Shown: positions 58,474 to 64,000 of the stretch, in pieces
How the letters are laid out: the number at the start of each line of letters is the position of its first letter
Position numbering within the stretch: position 1 is the stretch's first letter
Source of the DNA: Ophiosphaerella korrae
Taxonomy: Eukaryota; Ascomycota; Dothideomycetes; Pleosporales; Phaeosphaeriaceae
Assembly (NCBI GenBank): GCA_028456385.1
Contig: JALNQF010000007.1
Location: 310,001 to 374,000 of the forward strand
DNA: 64,000 bases
Reading direction: 5' to 3'
The notes under the pieces: model-generated
The model's database searches: none
What the model saw: only the letters and a program-made list of their open reading frames with translations
Told to the model about the DNA's origin: nothing
Position numbers and translations under genes: made by a program

Positions 58474-59758
58474 GGGGTTAGCTAATAATAAATCGGTGCC
58501 GCTTCGTTGAGAGGAAAAAGATTGCAGGACAAGGAGGGCAAAGGATTACGAAAAGACCGTGTCTGAAGCATTGGAGGCGTAAAGGAGTTCAGGGACCATA
58601 AAAATTTGAACCATAGCAACAGACCGAACTTACGAACCATGAATTAAGAATGTCAAATATACCTTGAATTACAATAGGATTTTGCCCTTGGAGAGCACGG
58701 AAAATATCAACATAACATTGTGCCTCGGCACGCCGTTGTACAAGTTTTCGTTTCATGATGCGGCTCAAATCCTTTCTAGGCCCTGCATGAGTCGGAGCCC
58801 CGTTCTCAAAGCATAGCGTTAGCCTTGAACTTTTCCATGCGGCACCACGGACAAATGCTTGGAGAATTCAACACTTTTTCCTGCAAGAAAACATGTTAGT
58901 GATACGGGCGAAGATGGTAACTTTTGTGTGAGTGGTAAGGGAAACCCTATTATCGCTACCTTTGCAACTTGATGACGACTTTTGAGACTCATGGTGCTTA
59001 TATCCGGAGGGTCGACTCTATATTCGGAGGGTGCTATGCGATTTCCTAGTTATGACAACTCCGCACGCAGTCATGGCGTGCTCGGATTACGATTGATCAG
59101 CATGTTTGCGAGTACCTTACTTTCGGCCTACGTTTCTTTGACAGCGGCTTCCAGAAGATTGTGCATATGTGGGTAGCAATACGTTATGGCCGACCCTCCG
59201 GATAGATCCTGCATTGCCATCTTTATCAAGACGAATCAGCCTCGGCAGCTCGGTCCTTTCTCATCAAGGATCCAAGCCTTATGACACACAGGTTGCAACT
59301 TGCGCCGAGACAGCACGAGAGCGGCCATTATTTGCACGCTGGTCCCCTTGCATTCCTCGATGTGGTTAGCAGAGGGAGCGAAGATCCACAATCGAGTACA
59401 CGCCACCAACCGCAAAGGGTAAGGTGCTTGGTTCGGCCGAACATGCTCTGCAATTTGACATCACAAAGTCATGCTGTAATCGGCCTCAAATGTTCACAAA
59501 ATCCGCTTGCTGTCGGGAGCCGAGAGCCAGAAGGGACCGCGCGGCCCCTGTTGTTGGGCTCGGTTCTTGTAAAGATTGATAGATCTGTTTATATCTGGCG
59601 CGCTCCTGCTCTTATAATGATCGACCTCCTGTCCATTCCTCTAGTACCCTTTCCTGCTCATACCTTTTCAATTCCCCGGTCTATCGATTGGCCCTGAGGT
59701 ATCCTTTGTATAACGGATTTAGAGCAAGCCAAGCATACCTATCAATACGACAACCAAG
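58474..59758. promoter_or_regulatory. MFS exporter promoter region
   Basis: 1.3 kb between the P5CDH stop and the MFS start. It contains the three CGGAGGGT motifs listed separately. No other gene is supported. Confidence 0.5.
59001..59204. promoter_or_regulatory. Three copies of a CGGAGGGT motif, candidate zinc-cluster regulator sites
   Basis: TATCCGGAGGGTCG at 59001-59014, a variant TATTCGGAGGGTGC exactly 20 bp later at 59021-59034, and an inverted exact copy of the first at 59191-59204. They lie about 555-760 bp before the exporter start. CGG triplets are the half-sites of Zn2Cys6 factors, which often control drug exporters. Confidence 0.45.
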
Positions 59759-61761
59759 ATGAAAGAACGCAACCAGGCTGGAAACAGCCAAGATGTGGAG
59801 TCTGGAAGAGAAGGCATCTCGCATTGGAAAATGCTCACAGATCAAGGAGTTGTGACAAAGGAGATCCAAGAATGGGATTATGAGGGTGAAGGCACCGAAG
59901 ACGACCCATACGTTGTCGAGTGGATAGAGAACGACCCCAGGGATCCTATGACTTGGACCAGGACGAAGAAATGGATCATAACACTTACGGTCGCAAACGC
60001 AGTGCTTGTGGTCTCATTCTGCTCGTCCGCGTTTTCTGGAGGTATTGGAAAAATTATGATGGAGTTTCATGTCAGCCAGGAAATCGTTACCCTTGGTGTA
60101 TCACTATTCGTTCTTGGGTTTGCGCTTGGACCATTACTGTAAGTTACCCTCTTCGGGAGAAGGCATGGTTGTGCAACAAAAACTAATTCCGTGTATAGAT
60201 GGGCCCCCTTCTCAGAAATCTATGGTCGTCAGATCGTTTTCCTTGGAACATATTTCGCCTTCACTGCCTTCAACGCTGGAGTTGCTGGTGCGCCAAACAT
60301 CTGGGGACTGCTCATACTTCGATTTTTTGCTGCAGCATTCGGATCTAGTCCCCTCACCAACGCAGGTGGTGTCATCGCAGATCTTTTCAATGCAAACGAG
60401 CGTGGGCTGGCCTTGTCTCTCTTCTCGGCTGCACCGTTCATGGGTAAGTGTCATAACCTTTCCTTGTGAAAGTTCTTCACTAATTCAATTTTTCAGGTCC
60501 TGTTCTGGGTCCCATTATGGGTGGATTCTTGGGCATGACTGAAGGTTGGCGATGGGTCAACGGTTTAATGGCTATTTGGAGTGGCGCCATGTTCATCGCC
60601 ACGATCTTCCTGGTTCCCGAGACATACCCACCGGTCCTACTACGACAGCGTGCCAACCGACTCTCGAAGCTAACTGGAAAGGTGTACCGATCTAGAGCCG
60701 ACATTGGCCAAGGCAAAGTCTCCCTCGGCGAAGCTTTTTCCACTGGTCTTAAGCGTCCTTGGATCTTACTTTTCACCGAACCGATTGTCTTGCTCCTCTC
60801 CATATATCTCGCCATTATTTATGGCATCCTTTACATGCTATTCGGCGCGTTTCCAATTGTTTTCCGAATTGGCCGTGGCTGGAACGATGGCATTAGCGGT
60901 CTCCCGTTTATCGCAGTCGCCATTGGTATTGTGCTCGCCATCTCCTATGTCGTTTTCTATGACAATAATGCATACTTGAAGAAAGTTAAGGCATCCGGTG
61001 TGGGTTATACCACCCCAGAGGCAAGGTTGCCAATGTGCATCGTTGGTGGCATCGCGCTTCCTGTCGGGCTATTCTGGTTTGCCTGGACAAATGGAGCAAA
61101 TGTGCACTGGGCAGTAAGCGTCGTTGCTGCCATCCCGTTCGGTTTCGGCATGGTCCTTACCTTCCTTTCAATCATGAACTACTTGATTGATAGTTACACC
61201 ATCTTTGCGGCCTCCGTCCTCGCTGGCAGTGGCATCATTCGATCTATCTTTGGAGCTGCGTTCCCGCTCTTCACCAAGCAAATGTATGACGGGCTCGGGA
61301 CCCACTGGGCGTCCTCTGTGCCAGCATTCCTCGCTCTCGCCTGTATTCCATTACCCTTTCTTTTCTACAAATATGGAGCTACTATCCGCAAGAAGTGCAA
61401 ATACGCTGCGCAATCCGAAGCATTTATGCAGCGCATCCGTGGCCAACAAGCAGCAAGGGAGCAAAACACCACCTCTGATGAATTGACCAACCTTTCTCGT
61501 GCTGCAACATTGCAGCACGAAGAGGCTGTAGAAGAACAAGCGCCTGTGGAGGAGAGTGAACCAAGGTTCGCGGAGATGAAGACAGAAAAGGAGACTGAAG
61601 GCGCTGAACTCAAAAAGACACAAACTGGCCGATCGACCAGGAGCAGAAGATCGATGAGAGACGAGTTCTACGACAATCCATTCGAGATTGATCGTGTTCA
61701 CACAAAAGAAAGTTTTGTAGGCAGGGCGCGGGGCAACAGCCACGCAAGCAACCACAAATGA
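59759..61761 (+). CDS. MFS transporter, DHA1 family (polyamine/drug exporter type)
   Basis: Plasma-membrane drug:proton antiporter of the DHA1 (12-TM) group that includes yeast Tpo and Flr1. Exons 59759-60138, 60199-60443, 60497-61761 (1890 nt, 629 aa). The soluble N-terminus ends in the family string DPYVVEWIENDPRDPMTWTRTKKW before TM1. Visible landmarks: GFALGPLLWAPFSEIYGR (motif A region, restored by splicing), GSSPLTNAGGVIADLF, then GPVLGPIMGGFL (antiporter motif C, also split by an intron), and ETYPPVLLRQRA before the central loop. The C-terminal ~100 residues after TM12 are unusually long and charged, ending in a Ser/Arg-rich tail. The substrate is unknown. Confidence 0.93.
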
Positions 61762-62362
61762 GCGATTGCACGACAAGCACAAAAGTTCAATTAGAACATG
61801 GCCTAAGAAAGAAAGACACCGCCTTTGCATTTTGAGATACCAGCATTGTATACCCATCTCCTATAGAATTTCGTAATTCATACCGTCTAATAATATTTTC
61901 TTTGTATACTCAATATGTTGAACTACTCTTAATGTGAGAAGTGGTACGCAATCCGAGGATGAAAGACTACGACTTGCACACAATAAATAACATTTAGAAT
62001 GGTCGTTTACTAGAAGCCTGAGCTTCCTCATGCTACTGATAGTCACATGGCGATCAATTCAACGGAAGCACGTGCGCTGCCATATGCTAGCAAATCTTGG
62101 CAGCGTACAGTAATTAATCTAGAGTTTGATCTGCCATGCCGGCATTTCATCAATTCGTTCCGACAAGCATTGTCGCACAGTTAGGCCGTAGCCACCCACT
62201 GCACCACCGAACGGACACATCACTGGGGATCGACAACATGTGCCACCTCCGTGTTACTGCATTCGCAGCTTCTTGTTCCACGACGCTACCACCGCTAGCG
62301 ATGAGGAACGTCTCCCTTGCTCTACCCACCTTGCCACTGTAGCACTTGTGATAGCGACAGAA
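61762..62362. other. Intergenic, nothing recognised
   Basis: 601 bp between the exporter stop and the mannosidase start. It should hold the exporter 3' end and the mannosidase promoter. No gene is supported. Confidence 0.5.
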
Positions 62363-64000
62363 ATGCCGCGCATTCGTACAAGACACATAATTACATGCAC
62401 GGCCCTTGTACTATGGGTCTATTATTTTCTACCACGCGACGAAGCCATACCATTCTTCAACAACTATAGGTATGGCACGTCTCAAAGGGGTACAGCCGCT
62501 TTGGCCCGATATATGAACGAGCCTGCACACGTGCCAAACATCACCGCAAAGCAGAGCAGCTTCGACTGGAGCTCTGTCGACTTCGCCTATCCCCCAAAGC
62601 TCACGCCGAAGCTCCCAGCGCCTGTCACGAAACGACCACGCATACAGCACCGATTCAAAGCAGAGCCAAAGGAGGCCGTGGCTGTGCAAGAGCGAAGGAG
62701 GCTGCAAGTGAAGAGGGTATTTGGACGGAGCTGGGCGAGCTACAAAAAGCAGGCATGGATGAAAGACGCGCTTAAACCGATAAGCGGCCAATATGTGGAT
62801 CAGTTTTCGGGCTGGGCTGCGACGCTGGTGGATAGTCTGGACACGCTTTGGATGATGGGCTTACGCGACGAGTTCTATGAAGCTGTGACAGCGGTGGCCA
62901 CAATCGATTTCGGACAAAGCACGGCATCTACGGTCAACACCTTCGAAACATGCATTCGATACCTGGGCGGGCTTCTTGCCGCATACGATCTGAGTGGACA
63001 TGAGGTGTTGAAGAGAAAGGCTATCGAAGTTGGCGATCTATTGTATGCTGGGTTCAACACCAGAAACGGAATGCCAGTCGACTTCATCCAATTTGACCTC
63101 GCCAAAAACGGCTCAGGGCTGACAGTCGAGGGTCAAGTTGTAAGTGCCAGTCCTGGCACGATCACGCTGGAGTTCAGTAGGTTAAGCCAGATCACGGGAG
63201 ACGATAAATACTATGCCGCAGTTTCCCAGGTCATGGACGTTTTTTACAAGGACCAGAATAACACCAAACTCCCCGGTATGTGGCCAATGTTTGTGTCGAT
63301 GCGTAAGAAAGACGTCGTGGATGGATTTCAATTTTCTATTGGCGGTAACGCAGACTCATTATATGAGTATTTGCCCAAAGCTCATGCACTACTTGGCTCC
63401 GCAGAGCCAAGCTCAGAGAAATACGAGAGTATGGCGCGCTTCTTCATGAATACTGCGATCCAGAACCTCTTCTTCCGGCCTATGATCCCTGGAAACGAGG
63501 ATATCTTGATATCAGGGAACTGCGATGTTCTTGATGAGGGACCGCGGCTGGACCCCGAGAGCGAACACTTATCGTGCTTCATTGGAGGTTTATATGCGCT
63601 TGGTGGACGCTTGTTCAAGAGCGACGAATATCTGAATATCGGCGCAAAGCTGGCACGCGGCTGCGCGTATGCCTACAAATCTTTCCCTACTGGCATCATG
63701 CCCGAACGATATAACATGGCACTCTGCCCAAATTCCAACCACCGTGAATCATGCGCTTGGAGCCAAGCCTACTATGACACAGAGGCTTCTACACGCCCGC
63801 AATATCTGCCCCATCTACCGAAAGGCTTCACGACAGCGAAGGACCCTCGATATATACTCAGACCTGAAGCTATTGAATCAGTCTTTGTTCTCTGGCGCAT
63901 CACAGGCGACCCTTGGTGGCGGGAGACAGCGTGGGATATGTTCGAAGCGGTAGTCAGGGCGACAGAGACCGAGTATGCGAATGCAGCGGTGCTAGATGTT
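62363..64000 (+). CDS. GH47 alpha-1,2-mannosidase, partial at window end
   Basis: Class I alpha-mannosidase that trims alpha-1,2-mannose from N-glycans in the ER or Golgi. One uninterrupted frame of 546 codons runs from the ATG at 62363 to the window edge with no stop, so the 3' end is missing. A short basic start and one hydrophobic segment (residues about 8-23, IITCTALVLWVYYFLP) form a type II signal anchor. A stem of about 120 residues follows. GH47 landmarks are WSASLVDSLDTLWMMGL-like ATLVDSLDTLWMMGLRDEF, TFETCIRYLGGLLAAY, GGNADSLYEYLPKA, HLSCFIGGLYALG and LRPEAIESVFVLWR, which carry the expected acidic and Arg residues. The fungal GH47 length suggests only a few tens of residues are missing. 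It could be a secreted/vacuolar paralogue rather than Mns1. Confidence 0.93.
   Translation, partial: MPRIRTRHIITCTALVLWVYYFLPRDEAIPFFNNYRYGTSQRGTAALARYMNEPAHVPNITAKQSSFDWSSVDFAYPPKLTPKLPAPVTKRPRIQHRFKAEPKEAVAVQERRRLQVKRVFGRSWASYKKQAWMKDALKPISGQYVDQFSGWAATLVDSLDTLWMMGLRDEFYEAVTAVATIDFGQSTASTVNTFETCIRYLGGLLAAYDLSGHEVLKRKAIEVGDLLYAGFNTRNGMPVDFIQFDLAKNGSGLTVEGQVVSASPGTITLEFSRLSQITGDDKYYAAVSQVMDVFYKDQNNTKLPGMWPMFVSMRKKDVVDGFQFSIGGNADSLYEYLPKAHALLGSAEPSSEKYESMARFFMNTAIQNLFFRPMIPGNEDILISGNCDVLDEGPRLDPESEHLSCFIGGLYALGGRLFKSDEYLNIGAKLARGCAYAYKSFPTGIMPERYNMALCPNSNHRESCAWSQAYYDTEASTRPQYLPHLPKGFTTAKDPRYILRPEAIESVFVLWRITGDPWWRETAWDMFEAVVRATETEYANAAVLDV

Noticed and set aside
1..64000. CRISPR arrays, bacterial operons or prophage
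   Set aside because: No repeat-spacer pattern was seen, and intron-rich fungal genes throughout rule out a prokaryotic source.

Overview
The window is nuclear DNA of a filamentous ascomycete (Pezizomycotina). The evidence is genes split by many 45-100 nt GT-AG introns, Zn2Cys6 regulators (one with a PAS-like region, one of the AflR type), a GCN4/CPC1-type bZIP gene with a fungal uORF leader, a fungal Cch1 calcium channel, a 2EXR protein, and a short TA-flanked inverted-repeat element whose arms differ only by transitions, as RIP would produce. I cannot name the genus; a Dothideomycete would fit but is not proven. For most multi-exon genes I joined exons by eye and checked that exon lengths sum to a multiple of three.

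Layout. 1-15 kb: CCH1 (minus, 8 exons, 2149 aa), then a divergent PHD-finger/WHIM-like chromatin protein (plus), then a minus-strand transcription-factor-like gene that I could not join cleanly. This stretch is full of homopolymers and microsatellites, many of them inside introns; the rest of the window has almost none. 16-24 kb: DBP4 RNA helicase (minus) and an SPF31/DNAJC8-type J protein (plus) share a 227 bp promoter; a Zn2Cys6-PAS regulator (minus) follows. 23.6-28.9 kb has no gene I can support. 28.9-38.1 kb: DBP10 helicase (minus) and RPA2 (plus) share a 249 bp promoter with an MCB box; then a DUF202 membrane protein, a CIA30-domain membrane protein, a 2EXR protein and an AflR-like regulator. 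39.4-41.8 kb: the cpc-1/cpcA/GCN4 orthologue with a candidate autoregulatory TGAGTCA site, two uORFs and a long non-AUG-accessible N-terminal extension, then a MITE-like element. 42-48.5 kb: decayed DNA with a broken integral-membrane-protein gene and a broken tRNA-Leu. 48.5-56 kb: a homeobox regulator (minus), then a glycerol-3-phosphatase-like HAD enzyme (minus) divergent from the NUG1 ribosome-biogenesis GTPase (plus). 56.5-64 kb: proline catabolic P5C dehydrogenase, a DHA1 MFS exporter with three copies of a CGGAGGGT motif upstream, and a GH47 alpha-1,2-mannosidase cut by the window end.

Functional themes. Three genes serve ribosome assembly (DBP4, DBP10, NUG1) and two serve splicing or replication (SPF31, RPA2); helicase genes are paired head-to-head with the latter. 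CPC1 (general amino-acid control) and P5C dehydrogenase (proline use) are nutrient genes, but nothing here links them physically. No biosynthetic gene cluster surrounds the AflR-like regulator. I did not find a wholly new system. The points most worth checking are the layered translational control of the CPC1 gene, the inverted-repeat element, the promoter motif triplet before the exporter, and the repeat-loaded or stop-free introns.
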